Positions 20,301 to 29,868 are shown, counted from the stretch's first letter. The stretch: DNA of 29,868 nt from Sperchopsis tessellata (GCA_033557685.1 JAWQRN010000426.1:1-29868); one strand, 5' to 3'. Notes: generated by a model from the letters alone, not told the origin. Made by a program: numbers and translations.

Positions 20301-22254
20301 TGAAAAAATTCTAAAATGATTAAATTATATCGTTTTCAAACATATATTTTCATATAAATTATCATAGAATTTAAAAAAATAATTAATTCGGGCAAAAATG
20401 GATTAAAGATATATTACTCTAAATACGTAGAACCTCTTTCATGCATAGTTATTTATTTAGTTATTAAACAATGAATGTCTGGTTCGGGAGGTGTTTTCCA
20501 CTGTCAATGTTATATTTATGACATAATTATGAAATAATGCCATATAAAATAAAATTATCTTATTTAATAAGAAAACTATATCTAAAAATAGTCGTTCAAA
20601 ACTTTGATGTGGGTACCTCCGTTAATGATGTAATGTGAGAATACGGACCTAAATTCAGTTTTCATATTAAATTGTCTTTTTTACTGTAAATTACTAGGTA
20701 ATGTGCACTGAAAACAAGAAATGTTTACATTTCTTTTTTTAAAGCCAGCTTTTATGAAAAGAGACAAATAATCATATGAATTATTTTATCCGAAACATAT
20801 TTTTTTACAGAAATTTTTAAATATTTGAGCAGACTATACTTTTCCAAAGTTTTTATTATAATCACTCGTTAGAAATTTCATGTAAGGAAATTTATTTCTT
20901 TTTATAATAAATTGTGTTATCATATATCCATATATCAGTTTAGTTATTTTTAATATTTAAACAAGTAACTCTGATTTTATTGTTAGTAAGATTGATTACA
21001 TCTAGATCACTCGACCTTTTTGTTTAATAATGCATTGATATATGAATTATCCATTAATAATATTTGATTATAAAAAATGATTAATATTGATCCTACAAAT
21101 CATATCAAATAATAAGTGTGTATTTTGATCTGATCTTCAAATACGTTTTTATTTATGTAGCTGATAACATATTGATATCTAAGCTCAGTTATTTATTTAT
21201 TTTTTTTTATATTTCCACCACGCAGCATAACACTTTTTTGAAATATAACTAATTGAAGCCCATAATACTATATACATTATCTATATATTCTATTAGCATA
21301 GCTAAACACTAATAAAGAAAATTATATTTTCACCGAAATTTCTTATATTATTTTCGACTAACGCGTCCAAATTTGAGCTGAACGTCGAAATGACACATCA
21401 GGTCGGTGTTTTAAAACGACTTGTTCGCCCAATTAAAAAACACTATATTATGTGTGTATTTTGTGGCCAATGGTAAATCATAACATGTAATGTAGATTAA
21501 AAGTAGCTTTATAAATTCAAAAAGAATGTTTCAATTGCTAGCTGCAGTCATTATCAACCACCCTACAATGACAATAAAAATGGTTTTTAGTACACAGTTT
21601 ACTGTAAGGTAGTTGTTAATTTCTTGCCGAATTACACGCTGAACCATAATATAGCTGGATAAAGCAGGAATGAAGGAAACGCACTAAAAAGGGCTCAACT
21701 TCTAGTCATGAAGCACACAAAAAAACACTCATCCAAAAGTGGTAAAACACTTGTTTAAAAGACAAAACAAAAGAACATTTTCAAAACCAAAGTTTCTCAG
21801 GTTTAAAAACACATTCAAGGTAGTAATTTATATATGAGAGGACATAAAGTGAAGAAAATTACCCAATTTTGATCATATGGGTAAGCTATTCTACGTTTTA
21901 AACTGTACAACAGATGCGAGCAGCGAGGGAGCAGATTCAAAACAAACTAATAAAACGACACCCAGCGTTAGTACAGTCAAGTAGGAAAAACAGGCGGATG
22001 TGTACATTTGTCGGCCAGATGGTTATTATTCGAACTAGGTGTGTGTTTTAAATGTGTAATAGTCTTTATGAGTGCTATATTGTAATGTTATTGTCTGGTC
22101 ATTTAGCATTTCTGGAGACTTGTGTTTACATATTTCTATTTGCTCTTGGGAAGTAATATTTGTGTGTGCTTTTTATATTTACTGTCATTATATTTTTTAA
22201 GCTAACTATTGAATGTTTCTTTTTTAACAGGTCTAATGCAAAGGTTGAATGGTT
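20301..22254. other. AT-rich stretch, no gene recognised
   Basis: No conserved coding block was recognised in about 2 kb. A short inverted pair TTTTCGAC / GTCGAAA lies near 21352-21390. Confidence 0.55.
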
Positions 22255-22560
22255 TATGTTGGGTTTTTAATATGCTTTTAAATTGCATTGATTCGGAAAT
22301 ATTCAGAATTACCAAACTGTTTAAATCGCATGATACCAAAATAGCATTTAGAAACACCAATAACACAATCAATACATTCCCTCCAAACACAAATAAATTT
22401 TCACAAAATGAGGCGAATTCAAAACATTTTTTTATAGGAAAAACAACAAAATCATTTTATCAAAGATACAATGAACACCTAAAACATATGAAAAACCCCA
22501 CATACACCATTCAACTTTTGAACAACACCGGTTAAAAAATAAATTGCAAAGCAAATATAC
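22255..22560 (+). mobile_element. Penelope-like GIY-YIG endonuclease fragment
   Basis: The open frame has EIFRITKLFKSHDTKIAFRN followed by NTINTF and then HFFIGKTTKSFYQRYNEHLK. This is the order seen in Penelope-like elements, where an RT C-terminal segment (KIAFKxxNT) leads into a GIY-YIG nuclease. The YIG half is present as FIG, with the downstream Arg and Glu-His region (RYNEHLK). The GIY strand and its Cys-rich CxxCxK region are missing between SQNEANS and KHFFIG, so an internal deletion is likely. The frame ends at a stop near 22535. It belongs to a different subfamily from the fragment at the right edge, as residues around the motif differ strongly. Confidence 0.75.
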
Positions 22561-23077
22561 TTATATGATGAATAATTATTTTCTTAATAACTAAGTTACC
22601 TAAAGAATATGTAGTCTACTAGGAGTCGTAAGGAGGCATCAGAGAAGAAACAGAATATATCACAAAGATGTTAACATATATGTCGAAATACCACGATAGT
22701 TTACCAAATAGTTATTTGTGCATTTTATACAATCACCACTACACATATTTTTGACGGAAGAAAAATCAGATAAAAACCACCTGTTTGATGGCTACATGCA
22801 AGAAACAGCTGACAGGAAAAGACGTCATAGCAGGGACCACATATATCGACACTGAGCACAGGCGTGCGTAACATTCATTAGGTAACCATTGTAATGAAAA
22901 TTATTTGAGAAATAATAAAGCGATAGAACGAAGAATTGTGAAGAATCGATGGTAGAGACAGCTAAAGTGTTGCAAAGGATTGTAACAATACAGTGGATTG
23001 ACCCTATAATTTTATAGAAGTAGGAAAAGGGACAAAACAAATACTAAAAGAATAGATTAGTATCGGCGGCAGAAACA

Positions 23078-23078
<1 letters not shown>
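22561..23078. other. Unassigned stretch before TA array
   Basis: No conserved block was recognised. It ends directly at the longest (TA)n array, so it could be the 3' non-coding end of an unrecognised retroelement, but I see no protein motif to support that. Confidence 0.4.

Positions 23079-23132
<54 letters not shown>
23079..23132. repeat. (TA)n microsatellite, longest in window
   Basis: A pure TA array of about 54 bp, preceded by CAGAAACAG. Confidence 0.95.
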
Positions 23133-23135
<3 letters not shown>

Positions 23136-24010
23136 GCTCAATCCATAAGTTATCACATGTTGGTAAATCTTCTTATATTTGCGTAACGGAAATATGACAG
23201 ATTTATGGTAGACTATAAACCTACAATTTAAAATATTCATATGCACATATAACAACTAACACGGGAATTATAGTATTTAACCAGAAAGTATTATTTTGTG
23301 TTTGGCATACATTCAAAGCTATTGCAAACAACGATAATTGCCGAAGTTAAATATAATTATAAATATTTTCTTAATTTGTTCTGCTTACATAATGTATTAT
23401 GTATATTACAATTCATTTCACTTAACATATATATACACATCCAATTTCTAAAAAATTGCAGTGGAAACACTGCAAGACGTTACCCACAATTAATAGAAGT
23501 AAATCAACCTAGAAAACACAAAATGTTAATGAATAAAATTTAAAAATGTACATCTATATTTTATATTTAAAATGTAATTATAATTGATAGCATGCCTTAT
23601 ACAGTTTTCAAGAAATATTTATTATTATGTCATTGTGTGATAGGAATCGGTATCAAAAGAAAATTTATTTTAAGCGCGAAAAATTTGCCATATCCGGTCT
23701 AGATATATATTCTGAAATTGAATCAATTCATGATACCAGTACTAATCTCTTAAATATGAAGATTTAGCAGGACATAAACATACTGACATTATTTCATAAA
23801 CGGTTAAATCGTAGTCAGGAGATCTCAAAATGTGTAAATGACTACTATACTTCTGAGTTCGCATGGAGAGAAAGCAAAAATAAATTCTAGGGCATCTTTT
23901 TTAATTTAAAATAACATTTATCCCCGTTCTTGCGTGACTTATTTAATGGGAAAAAATAAACTTTATTTACTTTGTTTGAATTTTTTTTAAATTTAATGTT
24001 TCCTGTTCAG
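23133..24010. other. Region upstream of first visible ALP exon
   Basis: Probably intron or upstream DNA of the alkaline phosphatase gene. I looked for a short signal-peptide exon with a phase-1 donor and found no convincing one. The stretch ends in a pyrimidine-rich acceptor, TTTCCTGTTCAG. Confidence 0.5.
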
Positions 24011-24157
24011 ATGATCAGCATATGCACCCAACAAGTCTTCATAGATCTACTAGATCCGTACGCGCTAACAGGGCTGGCGAAGAAGAAACTGCTTCATTCT
24101 GGAATCAACAAGCTCAACTTGCCCTAGATGCCAAACTGAAAAGAAATATCAACAAAG
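24011..24157 (+). CDS. Alkaline phosphatase exon, N-terminal part
   Basis: Encodes the start of the mature region of an animal alkaline phosphatase, a zinc and magnesium hydrolase of phosphate monoesters that is usually secreted or GPI-anchored. The acceptor TTTCCTGTTCAG precedes 24011 and the donor GGTAAG follows 24157. The frame reads DDQHMHPTSLHRSTRS, then EEETASFWNQQAQLALDAKL, which matches the N-terminal helix conserved in metazoan enzymes (xxFWxxQAxxAL). The last codon is split, leaving one base that joins the next exon to form Ala. The basic RSTRSVR stretch may be a propeptide region. No signal peptide is encoded here, so an upstream exon is expected. ATG at 24022 is in frame but is an unlikely start, because no signal sequence follows it. 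Confidence 0.93.
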
Positions 24158-25132
24158 GTAAGTTTCAATCTTAGATTTTTTTTAGCTCTGTACTTGGTAT
24201 TACGAAATAAATAAGACTGAACTTGATTGAAAAAATAACATACATAAAAATTGAAAACATCAAAATAAAAAATAAAACTGATTTTACAAGGAAAGTTAAA
24301 TTTGTAGATGTCCAGAAAATAATGCCCAATGGCTCTCCATTAAGTGGTCAGATCCTTAAACGCTGAAAATAGCTGAAACGTTGAAGTTTATGAATGATCG
24401 TGGACAACACGAAACTATACATATTCCTTTAGAGAACAGGGTTCATTAGGACGTCAAAGTATACCAGGACAATAAAATCATGTTCAAGACCTTCAGGCGA
24501 GACTGGACTAGCAAATATTTCAGGCGCTGCTTGTAACAATAGTAAACCTGGTCAAAGGGAAAAAAGTATCTGACCGAATGCGTCCAATAGTTGAAAATTG
24601 GTGTGGCGAACCTTTCTCAACAGATGAGTTGTGGCCCATAGGACGATATGGTTAAATAAGATTATATAGTATTAGAGAAGAATATTTCTATAGTGATAGT
24701 ATTAGTGAAAGAATTATAGATATTATATCAGAGTTTGGCTAACAAGTACTCTTGAAGAATCTAAAAACAACACTGTATTGCAAGAAAGATGGTGAGAAAA
24801 GATATACTTGTCTACATGGCGTTATTGAATTCGCTGAATAATCAAGAAGGTAAATAACTTGCACCACCAAGAAACTGAGAAATTTGTGAAGGTGGAACAG
24901 GATACGTAAATCGAAGATGTCAAAAAAATGGGTCAATGATTGATTTGTGTGATTTACCACAGATATTCTGGAGTCAGCTCTATGCTGTAAGCAATTTAGG
25001 AAGTAACTTGAAAAGTTTAGGTATCGATGATGCGTTATTCGGAGATTTTGCTAGTTGGCCGCATAGTATAATAGAGATAGCAGACTAAGTTTTTTATATT
25101 TAATACGTATTTTCCTCTTATCTGTATTTTAG
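24158..25132 (+). other. ALP intron (975 bp)
   Basis: Phase-1 intron with GTAAGT donor and TTTTAG acceptor. It contains a possible scrap of a CENP-B-type helix-turn-helix at 24333-24405 and a stop-free run at about 24930-25085 that I do not recognise. The rest is unassigned. Confidence 0.85.
24333..24405 (+). mobile_element. Possible Tigger-like helix-turn-helix scrap
   Basis: SPLSGQILK and, after a one-base shift, LKIAETLKF resemble the PxSGPxLxEKALxIAxxL segment of the CENP-B/Tigger DNA-binding domain. The match is about 20 residues and its flanks do not continue clearly, so it may be chance. Confidence 0.35.
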
Positions 25133-25284
25133 CTACTGCCAAAAATGTTATCATGTTCCTTGGGGATGGAATGTCTATTCCCACCTTAGCTGCTGCCCGT
25201 GTGTATCTGGGAAACTTAGCAAATGTTACTGGTGAAAATTTGCAGCTTTCTTTTGACAAATTTCCAAATGTTGGACTTTCTAAG
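25133..25284 (+). CDS. Alkaline phosphatase exon, metal-site region
   Basis: Bounded by the TTTTAG acceptor and the AAGGTAATT donor. Its first two bases complete an Ala codon with the previous exon, and it ends in phase 0. It encodes AKNVIMFLGDGMSIPTLAAA followed by RVYLGNLANVTGENLQLSFD and KFPNVGLSK. The Asp of FLGDGM is the conserved zinc/magnesium ligand (Asp42 in human placental enzyme numbering, from family knowledge). The block AAARVYLG and the FP..GLSK strand are typical of animal enzymes. NVT is a possible N-glycosylation site. No stop or frameshift is present, and conservation is far higher than in surrounding sequence, as expected for a functional gene. Confidence 0.96.
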
Positions 25285-26535
25285 GTAATTACCTAAACAT
25301 AATATACTATTTGTTTCAAAAAACATTTTACGCTACACTAGATAAATAGGTTATACAAAATTTATTTCAGAATCTAACACTTATCTTGGTATAACAAATG
25401 AAGACATTTTGCTAATAAACTAGAAGACACTTTTCTAATTTTTGGATAGAATTTCTCAACTCCTTAGTTGGAATTTGATTGTAAGCTACTCAGAAAAAAA
25501 ACAGAAAAGTATTTCAAAAACCCTTGCAGTGTACCACTGGCGAACGGTGTCTTTTACAACGCTTTTAAAAGTATTTTACTCTTTTCATATCAAGCAGTTC
25601 TTTCGTCACAAGGATGCTAATGAAAATTTATGTATTTTGTAATTCTCAAATAATTCGACATATCCTTAGGCACAGCATTTGAAAACAAACTAGCGACCGT
25701 AACTTATAATAAGAAGTAGATTAAGAGAACCATGACCTTCATACCTAAATGTGACATAAGTACACATTTTTCAAAATTGGGTAGAATTTCATGTGGTCTT
25801 GGACAACAGGTTGGTATAGCTAAAAAATTAAATTTTAAATTTAATATGAAAGTCGGATACAAAGAGAGTGTCAAACACATTGAACAATAACTCTAAATAA
25901 CATAACCGTCAATTCTACATTACACTATATGAATAGAAGTAAACCAAAATATATTCAAATAAATCTGAGGGTATTGCTAAGAAATATGAGCTTGTCAGCT
26001 ATCTATTCTAATTTATTTGAGAAAGCTAAAACATAAAACAAATTATTTCATAATTACGTGGTTTCCCGGTTTATGTACAAATTACTCTGTATAATAATTT
26101 GCATAAAAGATAAGACATTCGTGTACTTGACATACTACATATTACGCGGAAATGGGTGCATTTTTGCTTTGGTTAAATACTAATTATTACACTTCCACAA
26201 TATTTAAATGGGAAAAGTAATTTTCCTTATATTTATAACAACCAACAACAATATTATAAAAATAGAAAGAAGGTTACATGATTAATAACTCCATTTAATT
26301 AAGAAAATAATAACAAACGTAAACGCAAAATCACAAGGATACCAATTCTAGTAATTTTAATGTATTTTTAACTCAGAACATCACATTTGTTTTTGTTAAA
26401 AGAAGTAATATAATCGATATTATTAACTTCAATTATTTTGTGGTAAATTTAAATGTCATCGAATAAATATTTCTTATTAAGTAGAATTTATGGCAAAGGT
26501 TTATTTCTAAACATATATTGGTGGCACACTATTAT

Positions 26536-28190
26536 ACAGGGTGAGTCAATACTGCAGCCTCCTTCAATAGCCATTAAACTGTTGATATTTAAAAAAAATA
26601 AATAGAAATGTTGTAATGGGTAAAAGTTTACATCTTGCAAAATTATTTAAAACATTACGGGATGGTTCGAGCCTTCTATATGAATGTCAACTTTGTTATT
26701 TTAAACAAATTACTATACTTATTATTACATTTATGGATAACCTCATTAATTTCCTTGAAAAAAAAAACTTTACCCTTTACCAAAAATCAACCAATTTCGA
26801 ATTATTTTGAATTTTGTGGAAATTTAACAAAATTCAGAATCTAATTAAACTTTAAAGAACTAAGTCATGCTAAATGCAAATTTAATTACTGTTCATTCTT
26901 TTAAGGAAAATATTTTTGATATTTCCGATCAAGAAAAATCTTGAAACATTGTACAGAGTATCAAAATCATTTTTCTTAAATTGTAGTTCCTGTATATTTT
27001 GCCATAGTTAGACGTAGAATTAAATTCTCTTCAAATTTTTTAATGGATACTCTATACGTAACGTTAATATTTATCGAGATTTTTAGTGTTTTCTAATAAA
27101 AAATATGTTATGAATATATCATATTTTGTCAAGGTGGCTTTGGACAACCGTTTTCGAATTATTTTGAATTTTCTGAAAATTTGTTCAGCATTCTTTTAAA
27201 GAAAATATGTTTGACATTTCCGATAATGAAATATCTTGAAACATTTTACAGTATTCTAAATATTAAGTCGAAGTTACTTAATAGCACTTTCTGTATACGT
27301 TATCGTAGTTAGACGAATAATTATATTCTTTATAGGATTCTCTTTACATAAAGTTAATATTTTTCGAGATTTTTAATGTTTTCTAATCAAAATCCGATAT
27401 TAATATATCATATTATGTCAAGGTGGCTTTAAATGACAATTCTCAAGTAGAATAATGCAATCCATAGTACTATAATATATAGTACCTGTTATTGTTGTTC
27501 ATGTACTGTGTGTAAAATAAAATATGTTTTACAAAGTAAGAAATGATTTGTGTTGGGTGAAAGCAATAAAAACTGCTTACTTGCTTGAAAAATACACGAT
27601 CTACGTTTTCCTAATGTGAGATACCCTTGTGCACGTAGTTTTCAGCGTATTAAGGAACGATTCAACACAACTGGTGAAGTTAACAAGGAAAATGGACAGA
27701 AATAAACAAAAAGAACGAGGAATGAAGAAAATAAATTCGGAGTCGTGCTCAAAGTTGTTGAAAATCTTCATACAAGTACAAGAAAAATTAGCCATGAGTT
27801 AGACATAAGCCAATCATCTGTGTCTAGACTTTTTCGACAGAATAAATTCCACCCATATTCTATTCAACTTCTGCCAGAATTGGGTAATAATAACTTTTAC
27901 AATCGACTAGTTCTTTTTTTGTGAGATATCAAAAAATCAACAGCGATCTATTTTTTTCAATTTTGCTTCATTTACGAATGAGGCAATGTTCTGTAAAAAA
28001 AAGGTAACGTCATAATTCTTATTACTATGCTATTGAAAACTCTTTGTTCACTAGAACTATCGATAATCAACGTAAGTGGTCACTAATAGTTTGGGAAGGT
28101 ATTGTAGGAAATTTTTTTGTTAGGCCACATTTCTTCGACGCCAACGTTAATGGTGAAAGTTATCGTCAGTTCCTAGAAAGCAAAAGATCT
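26536..28190 (+). mobile_element. Mariner-like transposon, 5' portion
   Basis: ACAGGGTGAGTCAAT at 26536 looks like a 5' terminus. The transposase N-terminus is readable in pieces from about 27550: VLGESNKNCLLA, then RFPNVRYPCARSFQRIKERF with NTTGEVN (first helix-turn-helix). Next is VVENLHTSTRKISHELDISQ, followed by SSVSRLFRQNKFHPY (second helix-turn-helix) and LLPELGNNNFYNRL. Near 27965-27995 FTNEAMF occupies the place of the first catalytic Asp (usually TDEAxF), so Asp has become Asn. After further gaps come RKWSLIVWEGIVGNFFVRPH and NGESYRQFLE, where the match stops. The segment with the second and third catalytic residues is missing. It belongs to the same broad family as 3040-3660. Confidence 0.8.
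26790..27435 (+). repeat. Two-unit tandem duplication in mariner 5' region
   Basis: Unit 1 (about 26790-27146) and unit 2 (about 27147-27435) share, in order, TTTCGAATTATTTTGAATTT, CATTCTTTTAA, ATTTCCGAT, ATCTTGAAACATT, TAGTTAGACG, TTTCTAAT and finally GTCAAGGTGGCTTT (27128-27141 and 27417-27430). The units differ by substitutions and small gaps, so the duplication is old. Both lie between the putative 5' terminus and the transposase ORF. Confidence 0.85.
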
Positions 28191-28548
28191 CTCAGGTCTA
28201 GAGAAAAGTGATGACGTCACTGCGAGTATGTGCTAGATGATTGATCAGCTTAGTCGGCGTCGGAATAACAATCCATATTTTGAAAAATACGGAAATTTCG
28301 CATACTTTATCAAAATACATTACACGGACAGGATCTTAAAATTACAAACTACTTCACGTAATCTTCGAATAAATCGGTGAAACTAAGCGACATCTTCACT
28401 GCCTAAGAAGATGAGCGTGTACTCTCTATTATTTAAGGTTCTTAAAAAATAAATGTAAAATTTGTTCTTCGTTTCAATAAAGATTTAATATTTAAATTTA
28501 CCAAACATTCTTTGTGTAATAATCTAAATGCAATTAATTTCTTTTCAG

Positions 28549-28783
28549 ACATACTGCGTTGATAAACAAGTTGCTGATTCAGCCTGCTCGGCAACTGCAT
28601 ACCTATGTGGTGTTAAAGCTAACTACGGAACCATTGGAGTAACAGCACAAGTACCATTACGAAACTGCAGTGCGTCTACAGATCCTAAAACTCACGTTGA
28701 ATCTATTGCTAAATGGTCACAACTTAAAAATAAAAGAACCGGTATCGTCACTACTACCAGAGTTACCCACGCATCTCCAGCTG
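28549..28783 (+). CDS. Alkaline phosphatase exon, catalytic serine region
   Basis: Bounded by CTTTTCAG and GGTAAGTG. It starts in phase 0 directly after FPNVGLSK of the previous exon and ends in phase 1. It encodes TYCVDKQVADSACSATAYLC, then GVKANYGTIGVTAQVPLRNC, then SASTDP...HVESIAKWSQL, RTGIVTTTRV and HASPAG. The Ser of ADSACSA is the nucleophile phosphorylated during catalysis (Ser92 in human placental enzyme numbering). The His and Ser of HASPAG lie in the third metal site. NCS is a possible glycosylation site. The exon is intact and matches the length of this region in animal enzymes. The rest of the protein, with the remaining zinc ligands and any GPI signal, must lie to the right of the window. 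Confidence 0.97.
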
Positions 28784-28890
28784 GTAAGTGAAACAATAAA
28801 TATTTCAATATACAGTAAACTAATGTAAAGTAGCAAATCCATAGTCTGGAGTCGCGATTGTCAAATTCCAAAATTAAGTATTTGATTAAT

Positions 28891-28947
28891 CGTATATTTG
28901 TCTAATTGATTATTTGATCACAGGCAATATACACCAAAATTGTCCTG
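28891..28947 (+). mobile_element. Truncated SINE-like 3' segment
   Basis: Aligns with 29125-29181 over TTYGATTAATC, TCTRATTGATTA-like and ATACACCAAAA-like strings. No clear tRNA-like head precedes it, only a weak match near 28855-28885, so it looks 5' truncated. Confidence 0.5.
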
Positions 28948-29037
28948 TTGCATAAAAAAAGGAGTATTTGTGACACTACCAGCCTCCCCCAGTAGCAATT
29001 CTCTTCTTTTTAGTTAATCTAAACATTTCCATTGCTC

Positions 29038-29190
29038 CTTAACCACATTGGTAGTTTTGTAACAGGTTATTAAGATTTGGAGCAAAGGGTTGTGGTTCAA
29101 GCCCAGTTGAGGTAGTCTTTTTTCGATTAATCACTGGCGTTTCTGATTAGTCATTTAATTATAGGAGAAATAAACCAAAAATCAAATCAC
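29038..29190 (+). mobile_element. SINE-like element with tRNA-derived head
   Basis: A B-box-like GGTTCAAGCCC (29094-29104, one change from GGTTCGANNCC) lies about 45 bp after an A-box-like TGGTAGTTTTG (29049-29059). The body then leads to AGAAATAAACCAAAAATCAAA. Its 3' half repeats at 28891-28947. It is not the same family as the SINE at 8953. Flanking duplications were not identified. Confidence 0.6.
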
Positions 29191-29480
29191 ATTTCTCTTT
29201 TCTGTCTTGGTACTATTAAATTCCAAACATTTTTACATTTCATTTATTCAGTTTGTTTACTTCACGAGCCAAGGTTCTGAAATCCTCTGAATTATTATGT
29301 AGAATTGTTCGCCTTATACTGAGATTTCGAAAGAACATTATATTCTTCAATGCGCCAAGTATGTAGATCATGTCTTAGTTTCTTATATTTTGAACTCATG
29401 ATAAGGGGAAGTCATGAATTCAGTGCACTGATCCAAACTCGGCCGGATTATGTTTATTTAGGCAAAGACTGGAGTGGGGG

Positions 29481-29513
29481 ATGCGCACTAGCGCATGGCC
29501 GTTGCGATCGGCC
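29481..29513 (-). other. Two small hairpins at PLE ORF end
   Basis: ATGCGC at 29481-29486 pairs with GCGCAT at 29491-29496 around a 4-nt loop. Next to it GGCCG (29497-29501) pairs with CGGCC (29509-29513) around a 7-nt loop. They span the end of the Penelope-like frame and its stop codon. Confidence 0.6.
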
Positions 29514-29868
29514 GAACATTGTCGAGTGCAGGAGAGAAATGAGAGAGGGGGATTCGCCAAGCAATTGGTAATTGAAAACTATCGTCCCTATTGATATTTT
29601 TTGGGCGATTATAAACCTCAATGGCTTCCCGGAATTTTCTGGGAAAATAAGAAGGCTCCCGAGCTAAGACTTTAGTATCTTGGAACATAATGGTGTAACC
29701 TATTTCATGACGACGTTCAGCCACAGCTGACTGAACAATATGACCTAGACGAGTACAGCGTTCGTGCTCCTTTAAACGAATAGCAATAGTACGCTTAGTT
29801 TCTCCAATATATACCTTACCACAGGAACAAGGGATCTGATAAACCTCTTCGCTTTGCAACGGGATGAC
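29488..29868 (-). mobile_element. Penelope-like GIY-YIG endonuclease, C-terminal
   Basis: A continuous minus-strand frame from the window edge to a stop at 29488. It begins with VIPLQSEEVYQIPCSCGKVY, then IGETKRTIAIRLKEHERC, which is the GIY-YIG nuclease core of Penelope-like retroelements. VYQ takes the GIY place, CSCGK is the Cys-rich insert typical of this group, VYIG is the second strand, and the Arg and Glu-His positions are kept. Next come QSAVAERRHEIGYTIMFQDT and VLAREPSYFPRKFREAIEVY, the conserved tail, ending in ALDNVRPIATAMR. No stop or frameshift is seen, so this is the best preserved mobile protein in the window. The RT domain should lie beyond the right edge. The apparent first codon is not a start. 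Confidence 0.88.

Larger units (their letters stand above)
25285..28548 (+). other. ALP intron (3264 bp) with transposon insertions
   Basis: Phase-0 intron with a GTAATT donor and CTTTTCAG acceptor. Its left part (25285-26535) shows nothing I recognise beyond AT-rich sequence. Its right part holds a mariner-like fragment and a tandem duplication. A short hairpin CATCTTC ... GAAGATG lies near 28393-28413. Confidence 0.9.
28784..29868 (+). other. ALP intron, continuing past window edge
   Basis: Starts at the GTAAGTG donor after the catalytic exon. No further alkaline phosphatase exon is visible before the edge. It hosts SINE-like sequences and a minus-strand Penelope-like fragment. Confidence 0.8.

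Noticed and set aside
23004..23255. 83-codon frame with a run of Tyr-Ile repeats
   Set aside because: The repeat is just translated (TA)n and there is no protein family signal.
28205..28225. TGACGTCA palindrome as a CRE regulatory site
   Set aside because: A single 8-mer inside a large intron near transposon debris is not enough evidence for a regulatory call.
1..29868. CRISPR array, prophage, operon or defence system
   Set aside because: No regularly spaced repeats with unique spacers, no bacterial gene organisation, and clear evidence of an animal genome.

Overview
This is an AT-rich stretch of eukaryotic nuclear DNA, almost certainly from an insect. A beetle is a plausible guess from the style of the transposon families, but nothing in the window proves the order. 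The evidence for an animal genome is a spliced gene with canonical GT/AG introns, animal-type transposons and retroelements, tRNA-derived SINEs and long (TA)n arrays. There are no bacterial-style operons.

The only host gene I can support is part of a secreted or membrane-bound alkaline phosphatase on the + strand. It has three consecutive coding exons (24011-24157, 25133-25284, 28549-28783) whose splice phases agree (1, 0, then 1 leaving the window). They carry the metal-binding GDG motif, the catalytic DSA serine and the HASPAG metal-site motif. The signal-peptide exon was not found, and the C-terminal exons lie beyond the right edge.

Nearly everything else recognisable is decayed mobile DNA. 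From left to right: a broken copy of a multicopy arthropod ORF (698-1472, -); an RTE-like retrotransposon remnant (1665-2960, -); the 3' part of a mariner-like transposase (about 3040-3660, +); a cluster of one inverted and two direct related repeats (4285-5118); a compact foldback element (5149-5328); a pogo/Tigger-like transposase (8035-9290, -) split by a tRNA-derived SINE with a target-site duplication (8953-9219); a hairpin motif resembling a hammerhead core (9573-9600); a Jockey/CR1-like reverse-transcriptase scrap (12555-12840, +); a long RTE-like remnant with endonuclease and RT pieces (12985-15340, +) containing a non-matching segment of about 460 bp; a second Tigger-like transposase (about 15470-17130, +); a piggyBac-like transposase with an apparent intron after codon 5 (18670-20165, +); a Penelope-like GIY-YIG fragment (22255-22560, +); the alkaline phosphatase exons, with a 5' mariner-like fragment and a tandem duplication in the second intron (26536-28190); a SINE-like pair in the third intron (28891-29190); and a second, better preserved Penelope-like GIY-YIG fragment running off the right edge (29488-29868, -).

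I found no CRISPR array, operon or convincing new multi-gene system. The most interesting signals are structural: nested insertions, long inverted repeats that could fold into hairpin RNA, retrotransposon 3' ends that abut (TA)n, and the intron in the piggyBac relative. All translations were done by eye, so element boundaries outside the splice sites are approximate.
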